From the NCBI RefSeq assembly GCF_000312385.1, contig NZ_HE997627.1:947282-1011281 (forward strand): DNA of 64,000 bases, in the 5' to 3' direction. A model generated the notes under the pieces. That model was given only the letters and a program-made list of their open reading frames with translations. It did no database searches and was not told the origin of the DNA. Position 1 is the first letter of the stretch. The number at the start of each line of letters is the position of its first letter. Source of the DNA: Tsukamurella sp. 1534. Its GTDB lineage: Bacteria; Actinomycetota; Actinomycetes; Mycobacteriales; Mycobacteriaceae. The position numbers were made by a program, and so were the translations under genes. This document shows, piece by piece, positions 18,013 to 25,340 of this stretch.

Positions 18013-18105
18013 CCTCCTGGGACGACTGCCCAGGCGCGCGGCTCGGATACTCCGGTGGGCCGCTCCCCGCAGGTGCTCCTGCTCAGCGCCAGTCACGACC
18101 AAGCG
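18013..18105 (-). promoter_or_regulatory. ZTP (pfl) riboswitch in the folD leader
   Basis: On the minus strand the leader contains, in order, the hallmark TCGTGACTGGCG, a variable stem, CGGGGAGCG, a second variable stem, and CCGCGCGCCTGGGCA. These are the conserved blocks of the ZTP/ZMP riboswitch, which senses the purine/10-formyl-THF shortage alarmone and commonly controls folD, purH or glyA. The CCTGGG of the last block can instead pair with CCCAGG 7 nt later (hairpin 18016-18034), and that arm contains the first bases of the AGGAGG site. This implies translational control: ligand binding would free the ribosome site. Confidence 0.85.
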
Positions 18106-18156
18106 CCAGAATACCGGCCGCGCCCCTGAGCCGACAGGTCGATAGGTCCGCAGAGG

Positions 18157-18375
18157 TCATTGCCGCCCGGCGCACCGATACATGCGCGCGGGCACTCCGT
18201 CCGGCTGTACTCGCATCTCGCCTGTCGCCTCGTAGCGCCACCGCGCACCGTCGGCCATCGTCACGTCGAACGACTCCGGTCCTGCGACGCCGAGGATCGC
18301 ACCGTCCATCGGCCCGCCGTCGGCGACGGCGGGCGGCGGAGGGTCCGGGTAGGTCACGAGTCGAGTAGACCGCAT
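18157..18375 (-). CDS. Small hypothetical protein (72 aa)
   Basis: 72 aa from ATG 18375; begins MRSTRLVTYPDPPPP. A short Pro-rich start is followed by a compact beta-rich stretch (MDGAILGVAGPESFDVTMADGARWRYEATGEMRV) ending in MYRCAG. GTG 18357 (MTYPDPPPP...) is an alternative. No family recognised. Codon use looks coding (G/C at third positions), but the Shine-Dalgarno is weak, so this is tentative. Confidence 0.5.
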   Translation of the reverse strand: MRSTRLVTYPDPPPPAVADGGPMDGAILGVAGPESFDVTMADGARWRYEATGEMRVQPDGVPARMYRCAGRQ

Positions 18376-18700
18376 GCGGCCTCGCGAAGGGCGTCGTTCG
18401 TCGCGGAACTCCCCAAACCCAACCTGCCTCAGCTGAATACAGTTCATCGACAGCGCACGCGCGCGGCCCTTCCGGGTACCTGATCGCGGACCGCCCGAAA
18501 CCCCTCGACCGACCGCCGATCGTCCCCCAAGCCGGCCGTCGGCACAGCATGCGCACTACACGACGAGAGGCCGATCGGGCGGCTGCGAACCAGCCCGGAT
18601 ACCGCAAAGTAATCGCAGGTCACACGGTTTTTGCACATGTACGACAACCATCCTCCGGTTGGCTTGGTGCATGTCTGTTTTGGGCGTAACCTCCCGCCCC
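18376..18700. other. 325-nt gap without a recognised gene
   Basis: Between the small minus-strand gene and the secreted nuclease. Base composition drops toward its right end (about 18610-18690), where a promoter-like sequence is found. No RNA gene, repeat or persuasive coding frame was seen. Confidence 0.5.
18664..18692 (+). promoter_or_regulatory. Promoter of the secreted HNH nuclease gene
   Basis: TTGGTG (18664-18669), 17-bp spacer, TAACCT (18687-18692), then 8 nt to the ATG at 18701. The spacing implies that transcription starts at or next to the start codon. There is no Shine-Dalgarno, consistent with a leaderless mRNA. Confidence 0.6.
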
Positions 18701-19588
18701 ATGAAGAAGCTGTTTGTGACTGGCATCACACTCGGTCTGGCCGTGACCGGGACTCCCCTCACTCACGCCACCCCACCGACTCGGCCGCCCACCGGCGACA
18801 CCGTTCTCGCGCAGCTCGACGAGTTGCCGGTGAAGGGTCGCGCGCCCAAGACGGGATACGAGCGCTCGGCGTTCGGACAGGCGTGGTCCGACGACGTGAC
18901 GGTCGCCGGCGGGCACAACGGCTGCGACACGCGGAACGACATCCTTCGTCGCGACCTGACTGCGGTCGTGGTGAAGCCCGGCACCCGGAACTGCGTGGTG
19001 CTCGCGGGAACTCTCGCCGATCCCTATACCGGTATGTCGATCGAGTTCCGGCGAGGAGCATCGACCAGTTCGAGAGTGCAGATCGACCACGTCGTAGCCC
19101 TGTCGGACGCATGGCAGAAGGGTGCCCAGCAGTGGGACGGGCAGAGGCGCGCGGACTTCGCCAACGATCCACGCAATCTCCTGGCGGTGGACGGCACATC
19201 GAATCAGCGGAAGGGCGACGGCGACGCCGCAACCTGGCTCCCGCCGAACAAGAGCTTCCGCTGCGATTACGTGTCGAAACAGGTCTCGGTCAAACGGACC
19301 TACGGACTGTGGGTCACGCAGGCGGAGAAGGACGCGATGACGCGGATCCTCTCGTCGTGCGCGACGCCCGGGACGACCGCCCCATCGGCACCGACCGCTC
19401 CGACGACGCGGCCGGCCACGCCGGCACCCCGGCAGGCCGTGCCCACGACGACAGCACCGCCGCGGACGTCGACGTACGCGAACTGTGCGCAGGCGCGCGC
19501 GGCGGGCGCCGCACCTCTGTACCGCGGCCAGCCGGGCTACAGCGCCAAACTCGACCGAGACGGCGACGGCGTCGCCTGCGAGAGGTGA
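18701..19588 (+). CDS. Secreted HNH (DUF1524-type) nuclease with excalibur domain
   Basis: 295 aa. Signal peptide about residues 1-23 (MKKLFVTGITLGLAVTGTPLTHA). Residues ~45-215 form a DUF1524/GmrSD-C-like HNH nuclease: GCDTRNDILRRD, QIDHVVALSDAWQKGA (metal-binding H and catalytic H-bearing DHVVAL), DPRNLLAVDGTSNQRKGD. A Pro/Thr-rich linker (about 216-255) leads to a C-terminal excalibur calcium-binding domain YANCAQARAAG ... LDRDGDGVACE. Likely an exported DNase attached to or acting near the wall. Followed 6 nt later by another excalibur protein. Confidence 0.85.
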   Translation: MKKLFVTGITLGLAVTGTPLTHATPPTRPPTGDTVLAQLDELPVKGRAPKTGYERSAFGQAWSDDVTVAGGHNGCDTRNDILRRDLTAVVVKPGTRNCVVLAGTLADPYTGMSIEFRRGASTSSRVQIDHVVALSDAWQKGAQQWDGQRRADFANDPRNLLAVDGTSNQRKGDGDAATWLPPNKSFRCDYVSKQVSVKRTYGLWVTQAEKDAMTRILSSCATPGTTAPSAPTAPTTRPATPAPRQAVPTTTAPPRTSTYANCAQARAAGAAPLYRGQPGYSAKLDRDGDGVACER

Positions 19589-19594
19589 TCGATC

Positions 19595-20299
19595 ATGCAA
19601 CCTTCAGGGAATCCCGATCAGCCAGGCCCGTACCCGCCGCCCCCGACCACACCGCGTAGGGCCCCGCGGCACATCGCGCTACGGGTCGTCGGCTGGGTGC
19701 TCATCGCCTTCGGGGTCTTGGGAGCCCTGGGGGCACTCGTGTCCGGCGACGGTGCCGGCGGAAAGGTGGGCGGGTTCCTCATCGGGCTCGCGATCGCCGG
19801 ACTCGGGGCGCTCCTCGTATGGCCGATCAACTGGAAGGTCGGCGTGCCCGCGGCAGTCGTCGCACTGTTCCTCGGCGGCGCGGTCAGTCCCGACGAGCCT
19901 GAAACCGCCCCTGTCGTCTCGCCCGCGAGTTCCACTGTGTCGACCTCGACGGTCACGGTGACCTCAACGATGAGTAGCACCCCGGCGTCGAGCAGTACCA
20001 CCAGTACGAGTACGCCCGCGACGACCACGACGACACGGGTGACCACCGTGCCGCCCACGACGACGACCGTGAATCCCCCACCGCGAGTGGCGGAGACGGA
20101 TACGCGAACCCCTGTTCCGACTCCCCCACGGATGGCACCGACGACCGAATACACGACGCCGGCCGCCCCGGCGCCGTCGCTGGGCGGCTACGAGAGTTGT
20201 GCCGAAGCCCGGCGGGCCGGCGCCGCCCCGCTCTCTCCGGGCAGTCCCGGATGGAATCCGAAGCTCGACCGCGATAACGACGGAATCGCTTGCGAGTGA
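19595..20299 (+). CDS. Membrane protein with C-terminal excalibur domain
   Basis: 234 aa. Short Pro-rich cytoplasmic tail, three close hydrophobic segments (about 29-48, 56-76, 82-98), then a long Ser/Thr/Pro linker (about 100-195, probably wall-spanning) and a C-terminal excalibur domain YESCAEARRAGAAPLSPG ... LDRDNDGIACE. The domain is nearly identical in layout to that of the upstream nuclease, 6 nt away, so the pair is co-transcribed and may have arisen by domain duplication. Function unknown; possibly a surface tether or immunity-like partner of the nuclease (speculative). Confidence 0.75.
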   Translation: MQPSGNPDQPGPYPPPPTTPRRAPRHIALRVVGWVLIAFGVLGALGALVSGDGAGGKVGGFLIGLAIAGLGALLVWPINWKVGVPAAVVALFLGGAVSPDEPETAPVVSPASSTVSTSTVTVTSTMSSTPASSSTTSTSTPATTTTTRVTTVPPTTTTVNPPPRVAETDTRTPVPTPPRMAPTTEYTTPAAPAPSLGGYESCAEARRAGAAPLSPGSPGWNPKLDRDNDGIACE

Positions 20300-20356
20300 A
20301 GGACTTCGATTCTTCCGCCCCTCGAGCCACCTCAGGTGACAGGCTGAGGAACTGAA

Positions 20357-20905
20357 TCAGGGGGCGGCCAAGAGGAAGTCACCGCCCGCGATCGCGCGCT
20401 GCACGGCGTGTAGCGAGTCCTCGGCGGCATGGCCCGTCGTGTCGATGACGTGCTTCTCCAGACCGCCGAGGTCGGAGAACTGCTTCCACAGCGCCACGAT
20501 CGGCCCCTCGTCGACGAGGTCGTCGGGCCCCGAGCGCCCCTGCGCGCGTCGCAGCGTCTCCTCCAGGCCGGTGCGCAGCACCACGTAGTGCAGGCGGGTA
20601 CCGGCGGCGATCCCGCCCGGCCCGAGGAAGTGGTGCAGCATCCACGGACCGATGAATCCGTCGACCACGGTGAGATACCCGCCCGAGGCGTAGGTCCGTG
20701 CCGCGCCCTCGATCACGCGCAGCACGGTCTGGTTCTGCGGGTCGGACTCCGGTAGGTACGGCGCGATCGCGCCGGAGACGATGTTGTGCCAGAAGTCGTC
20801 CGTGTGCAGGTGCACCGACTTCGGATACGTCGCGGCGAGTGCCCTGGCCGTTGTCGACTTCCCCGTCCCCGCGGGTCCGGCCAGAATGATGACGTCGGCG
20901 CTCAT
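20357..20905 (-). CDS. P-loop kinase-like protein (AAA_33 type)
   Basis: 182 aa. Walker A GPAGTGKSTTA at about 9-19 and a DDFW motif (HTDDFWHNIV) like that of small-molecule kinases such as gluconate or uridine kinase; VDGFIGPW and the RxxxR-type lid RTGLEETLRRAQGR follow. Substrate unknown. ATG 20905 chosen; a TACGGT hexamer ends 7 nt upstream (leaderless-type), and GGGAAG could also serve as ribosome site. Divergent from the orphan gene at 20995. Confidence 0.75.
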   Translation of the reverse strand: MSADVIILAGPAGTGKSTTARALAATYPKSVHLHTDDFWHNIVSGAIAPYLPESDPQNQTVLRVIEGAARTYASGGYLTVVDGFIGPWMLHHFLGPGGIAAGTRLHYVVLRTGLEETLRRAQGRSGPDDLVDEGPIVALWKQFSDLGGLEKHVIDTTGHAAEDSLHAVQRAIAGGDFLLAAP

Positions 20906-20972
20906 GCTTCCCACCGTACTGACGACCTGCGGGGATGCCGCCGCCGCACAGCCGGCCGAGCACCGGCACCAA

Positions 20973-20989
20973 GTCGGGATGACAGGATT
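20973..20989. repeat. att-like direct repeat, left copy (duplicate of tRNA-Pro 3' end)
   Basis: GTCGGGATGACAGGATT, identical over 17 bp to 22084-22100, which is the 3' end of the tRNA-Pro gene. This copy has no tRNA body next to it. The two copies bracket a single low-composition gene, the arrangement left by site-specific integration into a tRNA 3' end. Confidence 0.85.
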
Positions 20990-20994
20990 GGTTC

Positions 20995-22002
20995 ATGAGC
21001 AGTCGAGGGAGAAGGATCCGTATACGCCGTGCTCAGACGGTGGACCTGCCCCCGGGGGTGGCACGGCTGGCGCCTCAGTACCGGAATCGGATCCGCCGCG
21101 CTGAGTGGCCGAAGTCCGCCGCCCGGCGCCCCGGCGACACCCGGTTTCACGGCCTCGCCGACGCCCCAGAATTGTGTTTCGAGTCGATAACCTACGATTT
21201 CTACAAACACAATGACCATCTGCACTACAGAACCCTGATGATCGAGAACCTTATCCACCCGCAACCTATCCCATTCAAGCCTCCGCTGATTGAATTCGCT
21301 GGAACGCCAGACAAGAAAGGGAACCCTTTCACCTGGAACTGGCAGAAGTTACACCACGCCTTCAGCCTTCCAGATCCGAAAAAATTTCCGGCGGTACCGT
21401 CCCTCAGCAACTCCGATCGGGCACTGCTGCGCCGTTATGTGGACACATGCGAGGCGTTGGCCACCTACTCGGCTTTTTCGTTTGTTGCAACAATGGAGTT
21501 CGTGGAATACGCACACGATCCTGGCGTCGTAAGGTTCCGGACCGATTCTGCGACTCGACAGAGCCTCGTGGCGGCGGCCACAACATTTCGGCAAGTTCAC
21601 GCACGAAAGGAAGATGGATGCTTTCTTAACGCCTGCACGGCGATCAACAAACACCTCGGGGACTCACCCGATGGAAAAGTGGTCGGGCGATGGCAGGAGA
21701 CTCGGGCGCGTCTCATGAATGAGACCATCCAGACAATTCTGCATAGAATGGTGGTGCCCAGCGCCGATCCCGATGCCCACCGAAATTTCGGGTTCGTCAA
21801 CCCTGAGAAACTGATCAACACTTTCCTCTACGGTGACTTCATCCACCAGGAGACCAAGTACGAGGAGGCTTACGCCGAGTTCACACGGACCCCAGAGATC
21901 CGCGATCTGTATCTGTACGCGCTGCAGATGTCGATGGCTTCGCTCGCTCACCTCTACTTTGGGTTCGCCGTGTTGGCGAAACGCGCGATGCACGACGAGT
22001 GA
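20995..22002 (+). CDS. Orphan protein in tRNA-Pro element
   Basis: 335 aa. I do not recognise it. Residues 1-57 are very basic and coded by high-GC sequence (RGRRIRIRRAQ, RNRIRRAEWPKSAARR); from about residue 58 (LCFESITYDFYKHNDH) composition falls to roughly half GC with A/T-ending codons uncommon elsewhere here. No signal peptide or convincing transmembrane helix; mostly alpha-helical by eye, with a hydrophobic C-terminal helix (LYALQMSMASLAHLYFGFAVLA) and aromatic/His-rich segments (NWQKLHHAF, FLYGDFIHQETKYEEAY). ATG 20995 is 6 nt beyond the att-like repeat; CAGGAT inside the repeat lies 6 nt upstream of the ATG. An internal ATG at 21238 is an alternative. Horizontal acquisition is likely. 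Confidence 0.7.
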   Translation: MSSRGRRIRIRRAQTVDLPPGVARLAPQYRNRIRRAEWPKSAARRPGDTRFHGLADAPELCFESITYDFYKHNDHLHYRTLMIENLIHPQPIPFKPPLIEFAGTPDKKGNPFTWNWQKLHHAFSLPDPKKFPAVPSLSNSDRALLRRYVDTCEALATYSAFSFVATMEFVEYAHDPGVVRFRTDSATRQSLVAAATTFRQVHARKEDGCFLNACTAINKHLGDSPDGKVVGRWQETRARLMNETIQTILHRMVVPSADPDAHRNFGFVNPEKLINTFLYGDFIHQETKYEEAYAEFTRTPEIRDLYLYALQMSMASLAHLYFGFAVLAKRAMHDE

Positions 22003-22043
22003 ATCGTTGCGGATGGGTTTCGGATGGGCGAGACAGTGAAAGA

Positions 22044-22069
22044 CCCGGCTCTCCTACTGGAAAACCGGG
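22044..22069. terminator. Terminator between orphan gene and tRNA-Pro
   Basis: CCCGG ... CCGGG (5-bp stem, 16-nt loop). On the plus strand a TGTTTTT run follows 9 nt later; on the minus strand TCTTT follows directly. It can serve the convergent orphan gene and tRNA. Confidence 0.5.
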
Positions 22070-22083
22070 CCTGACCTGTTTTT

Positions 22084-22100
22084 GTCGGGATGACAGGATT
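22084..22100. repeat. att-like direct repeat, right copy (inside tRNA-Pro 3' end)
   Basis: GTCGGGATGACAGGATT covers the discriminator, acceptor 3' strand and part of the T arm of tRNA-Pro. Perfect match to 20973-20989. Confidence 0.85.
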
Positions 22101-22158
22101 TGAACCTGCGACCCTCTGCTCCCAAAGCAGATGCGCTACCAAGCTGCGCCACATCCCG
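22085..22158 (-). tRNA. tRNA-Pro (anticodon TGG)
   Basis: 74 nt. Acceptor stem CGGGATG/CATCCCG, D arm GCGCAGCTTGGTAGCGC, anticodon loop CTTTGGGA with TGG, T loop GGTTCAAATCC, discriminator A. CCA is not encoded. Its 3' end is the presumed integration site of the adjacent element. Confidence 0.97.
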
Positions 22159-22178
22159 CGATCGCTAGCGCGACCAGC

Positions 22179-23384
22179 CTAGACAGTACCCGTTGACCGC
22201 CGAACCCCCAGCATCAGATACACGACGATGCCGACGACCAGGGCCCAGAACGCGGAGCCGACACCGGCCACCGTCGCCCCGGACGCGGCAACCACGAACG
22301 TCACCGCGGCAGGGACGCGGGCCGCCTCGTCGGCCATCGCACCGGCACAGGCGGACGCGAACGCACCGACCAGAGCGACGCCCGCCACGGCCTGCACCAC
22401 CCCGTCGGGCGCGGCGAGGACCACGGCGGTCAGGCCCGTGCTGAGCACGCCGAGCACGATGTACGAGACGCCGGTCGTCACCCCGGCGATCCACCGCCGC
22501 GACGTGTCCTCCCCCGCGTCAGGCCCGGCGGCGAGTGCCGCGCTGATCGCGGCCAGGTTGATCGCGTGCCCGCCGAACGGCGCCCCGAGCACGGATCCCG
22601 CGCCGGTCACCATGAGCGCCGGCCGCCACGGAACCTCGTATCCGTACGTGGACATCACCGCGACGCCCGGGATGTTCTGCGAGGCCATCGTCACGATGTA
22701 CAACGGCAGCGCCACGCCGGTCAGGGCCTGCAGGGTGATCGACGGGGTGGTCCACTCCAGGTGCGGGATCAGCGACGACGCGGCCGGCGCGTCGCCGGAC
22801 CGCCCGAGCGACACCGCGATCACCGCCATCGCCACCACGAAGGCGGCGGGAACCGCCCACCGCGGCCGCAGTTTCAGCAGCACAAGCCACACCACCAGCA
22901 CCGGCGCGACCGCCGCTGGATGCGCCCCGAGCGCGGTCACCGGCGCCACGCACAGGGGCAGAAGAACACCCGCCAGCATCGCCTGCGCGATCGGCGCCGG
23001 GATCCGCCGGACCAGCGCGGCGAGCCCCGGCCACAGCCCCGTCAGCACCAGGAACACCCCGCACACCGCGAACGCGCCCACCGCCGCGGGCCACCCGCCC
23101 GCCACCGCGCCCGTGCTGATCAGCAGCGCGGCACCGGGCGTGGACCACGCACTCGTGATCGGCATCCGGTACCTCCACGACAGCACGACGGACGCCGCGC
23201 CCATCGTCACCGACACCGCGAGCAGGCCGGACGCGGCCTGTCCCGGGTCGGCGCCCATCGCCCGGAGACCCGCCAGCACCACCGCGAACGCCGAGGTGAA
23301 GCCCACCAGGGCGCACACGACCCCGGCCCCGGCGGGCACGGATACCGACTCGCTTCCTATCGTTCCGTATGCAGAACGTTCCAT
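22179..23384 (-). CDS. BenE-family benzoate/H+ symporter
   Basis: 401 aa, about 12 transmembrane segments, full length for BenE. Family features: GFTSAFAVVLAGLRAMGA near the N-terminus, STPGAALLISTGAVAGGWPAAVGAF, and TMASQNIPGVAVMSTYGYEVPW followed by GAPFGGHAINLAAISAALAAG. Likely imports benzoate or another aromatic/organic acid. The ATG at 23384 lies inside the second of two tandem operators shared with the divergent XRE-cupin gene, so expression is probably controlled by that regulator. No benzoate catabolic genes are in the window. Confidence 0.88.
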   Translation of the reverse strand: MERSAYGTIGSESVSVPAGAGVVCALVGFTSAFAVVLAGLRAMGADPGQAASGLLAVSVTMGAASVVLSWRYRMPITSAWSTPGAALLISTGAVAGGWPAAVGAFAVCGVFLVLTGLWPGLAALVRRIPAPIAQAMLAGVLLPLCVAPVTALGAHPAAVAPVLVVWLVLLKLRPRWAVPAAFVVAMAVIAVSLGRSGDAPAASSLIPHLEWTTPSITLQALTGVALPLYIVTMASQNIPGVAVMSTYGYEVPWRPALMVTGAGSVLGAPFGGHAINLAAISAALAAGPDAGEDTSRRWIAGVTTGVSYIVLGVLSTGLTAVVLAAPDGVVQAVAGVALVGAFASACAGAMADEAARVPAAVTFVVAASGATVAGVGSAFWALVVGIVVYLMLGVRRSTGTV

Positions 23385-23393
23385 GAACAGAAC
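23362..23393. promoter_or_regulatory. Tandem 16-bp operators between benE and XRE-cupin gene
   Basis: GTTCCGTATGCAGAAC (23362-23377) and GTTCCATGAACAGAAC (23378-23393) are two adjacent GTTC-N8-GAAC dyads. The second covers the benE start codon and ends 1 nt before the TAGCAT -10 of the divergent regulator, so one bound protein could repress both genes. Confidence 0.75.
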
Positions 23394-23406
23394 GTAGCAT
23401 GGACGC

Positions 23407-23922
23407 ATGCCGCCCCCCGACATCGGAAGCCGACTCCGCGATCTGCGCACCGAGCGCGGCCTCAGCCTGTCCGAGCTCGCGAGGCGCGCGGGCATCGGCA
23501 AGGGCTCGCTCTCCGAGATCGAGGCGGGGGGCCGCAACCCCACGATCGAGACGCTGTACGCCCTCTGCGGCCGGCTCGACGTGCCGCTCACGGCCCTCCT
23601 CGGCGAGGCCCCGGGCACCGACGGCACGGCGACGGGCGGCATGCGCACCCACCTGCTCTCCGTCCGTCACCTGCCGCACGTCACGGTGGAGGTGTTCCGC
23701 CTCGAATTCCCGGAGGGCGCCGATCACACGTCGCCCGGGCACGGCGCGGCGGTCCGCGAGCACCTCACGGTGGTCGACGGTGCGCTCCTCGTCGGCGAAC
23801 CGGGCCGGGAAACCGTGGTCCGCGAGGGCGATTCGCACAGCTGGTCCGTCGCGTCGGAGCACCGGTACGCCGCCGTGGACGGCCCCGCCGAGGCCGTGCT
23901 CGTGATCACCACACCGCGCTGA
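23407..23922 (+). CDS. XRE-family regulator with cupin domain
   Basis: 171 aa. N-terminal helix-turn-helix (about 7-62: IGSRLRDLRTERGLSLSELARRAGI, GKGSLSEIEAGGRNPTIETLYALC), C-terminal cupin-like sensor (about 95-168). Members of this class often bind a small ligand in the cupin and repress a linked transporter. TAGCAT (23395-23400) ends 6 nt before the ATG and there is no Shine-Dalgarno, indicating a leaderless message. The tandem dyads immediately upstream are its likely operators, giving autoregulation. Confidence 0.85.
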   Translation: MPPPDIGSRLRDLRTERGLSLSELARRAGIGKGSLSEIEAGGRNPTIETLYALCGRLDVPLTALLGEAPGTDGTATGGMRTHLLSVRHLPHVTVEVFRLEFPEGADHTSPGHGAAVREHLTVVDGALLVGEPGRETVVREGDSHSWSVASEHRYAAVDGPAEAVLVITTPR

Positions 23923-23928
23923 CCGGCG

Positions 23929-24492
23929 TCAGAACGCCTGCGCGCCCGACGTGTTGACCACCATGCCGTGGCCGGTGGTGTCATTGGTGAAACGCGTGCC
24001 CTCGTACGAAGCGACGATCGTCCAGCCCCGCGCCGTGTACGTCCGGTACTCCAGCGTCACGGGGTTCGCGACGCCGATATCGCCCAGCACGTAGGTGAGT
24101 TCGCCGTCCCGACCCACGTTGACGCCGTTCGCGGCATCGCCGTTCTCCGTTCTCGGGCCCGGCGTGGCGAACGTCAGCTGGCATCCCGCGCCGCCGGCGC
24201 TCACCCGGCAGTGCGTCCTTCCGCTCTTCGTCGCCATGAACGTGTAGCCGTTCCCGTTGTCGGGCAGGACGATCGGAGCGCTCTGTGCGGAGCTCGACGG
24301 TGCGCTCGGCGACGCCGACGCCGACGACGACGGCGCGGCGGCTCCCCCGGGCGCGGGTACCACCGTCGCCGGGCCGCCCGGGATCGCCACGTTCTCCGGA
24401 ACCGCGACACCGGACACCGTCGACGAACATCCGGCGAGGGCCAGCGCCGCGAAGGCCGTCAGCGCCGTGATCGAGCCGTCCCGTGCACGCAC
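23929..24492 (-). CDS. Secreted lipoprotein
   Basis: 187 aa. Lipobox ALAGC at about residues 18-22 after a short basic start, so exported and lipid-anchored. A Ser/Pro/Ala-rich spacer (about 45-75) leads to a globular domain with two cysteines (HCRVSAGGAGCQLTF), probably disulfide-bonded, resembling small mycobacterial lipoproteins that carry SGVAVP after the lipobox. GTG 24492 chosen for GGAGGT 5 nt upstream; an ATG at 24507 is in frame but has no site. Ends 6 nt from the convergent XRE gene. Confidence 0.72.
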   Translation of the reverse strand: MRARDGSITALTAFAALALAGCSSTVSGVAVPENVAIPGGPATVVPAPGGAAAPSSSASASPSAPSSSAQSAPIVLPDNGNGYTFMATKSGRTHCRVSAGGAGCQLTFATPGPRTENGDAANGVNVGRDGELTYVLGDIGVANPVTLEYRTYTARGWTIVASYEGTRFTNDTTGHGMVVNTSGAQAF

Positions 24493-24572
24493 CTGCAACC
24501 TCCACATCGTCGTCAACGCCGGTTCCCCACACTAGGAGTTCCCGCGCCCGATCCGGCGGACGCAACGCCGGT

Positions 24573-25340
24573 TCACCGCAGGAGATGCAGCACGGGCCTG
24601 CCGTCCGGCCCGGTCTCCACGCGGACTCGCGCGCCGAAGTGCGTACCGATCAGCTCCGCCGTCAGAACCTCCCGCGGCGGCCCGCTCGCCGCCACGCGTC
24701 CGGCGGCCAAGAGCACCAAGCGGTCCGCGTACTGCCCCGCCAGCGAAAGGTCGTGCAGGGTGGTGATCACGGTGAGGCCGTCGTCCCGGCACAGCCCGTC
24801 GATCAGGTCCAGCACCTGCTGCTGGTGCCCGATGTCGAGGGCGGTGGTCGGTTCGTCGAGCAGGAGGACGGGTGCCTGCTGCGCGAGCGCGCGGGCCAGC
24901 ACCACACGCTGCTTCTCACCGCCGGACAGATGGTCGACGGGCCGGGCCGCGAACCCGTCGAGGCCGAGGCGGGGCAACAGATCCCGCACGATCCGCCGGT
25001 CGCTCTCGCTCTCACGGCCGAGATACGGGATGTAGGGGGCGCGCCCCAGCAGGACGTAGTCGAACACGGCCATCCCCGCCGGGACGGTGGGGGTCTGCGG
25101 AGCGTAGGCCAGCAGCCGCGCCCGGTCCCGCGCCGGCGCCCGTCGGGGGTCGGCACCGTCGACCGTGACCTCCCCGCCGCTCGGTACCAGGCCGAGCATG
25201 GCACGCAGCAGGGTCGACTTGCCCGCCCCGTTGGGACCGATCACGGCGGTCCAGGAGCCGGACGGCACCGTGGCCCCGACGTCCCGCAGCACCGGTCGGC
25301 GGTCCAGATCGACGTCGACACCGGCGATCTCGATACTCAT
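24573..25340 (-). CDS. ABC importer ATP-binding protein (BtuD/FecE type)
   Basis: 255 aa. Walker A GPNGAGKST at 35-43, Q-loop APQTPTVPA, signature LSGGEKQRVVLARALAQ, Walker B VLLLDEPTTALD, H-loop TTLHDL. It powers the FecCD-type permease encoded just upstream, whose stop overlaps this start (ATGA). GGAGGTG lies 5 nt before the ATG. Third gene of a three-gene importer operon. Confidence 0.93.
   Translation of the reverse strand: MSIEIAGVDVDLDRRPVLRDVGATVPSGSWTAVIGPNGAGKSTLLRAMLGLVPSGGEVTVDGADPRRAPARDRARLLAYAPQTPTVPAGMAVFDYVLLGRAPYIPYLGRESESDRRIVRDLLPRLGLDGFAARPVDHLSGGEKQRVVLARALAQQAPVLLLDEPTTALDIGHQQQVLDLIDGLCRDDGLTVITTLHDLSLAGQYADRLVLLAAGRVAASGPPREVLTAELIGTHFGARVRVETGPDGRPVLHLLR

Larger units (their letters stand above)
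20973..22100. mobile_element. Putative 1.1-kb tRNA-Pro-integrated element with one cargo gene
   Basis: Unit length between the repeats is 1,111 bp. The right end is the intact tRNA-Pro gene; the left end is the duplicated 17-bp 3' fragment. Inside lies one 335-aa gene whose 3' four-fifths are visibly poorer in GC than the rest of the window. There is no integrase, transposase or replication gene, so it is either a remnant of a larger integrative element or a mini-element mobilised in trans. Confidence 0.65.

Noticed and set aside
18157-18447. 96-aa version of the small minus-strand protein
   Set aside because: The first 24 residues show no ribosome site or typical codon use; the shorter start at 18375 is preferred.
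20973-22158. Prophage
   Set aside because: No integrase, structural, lysis or replication gene; only one unknown gene between the repeats.
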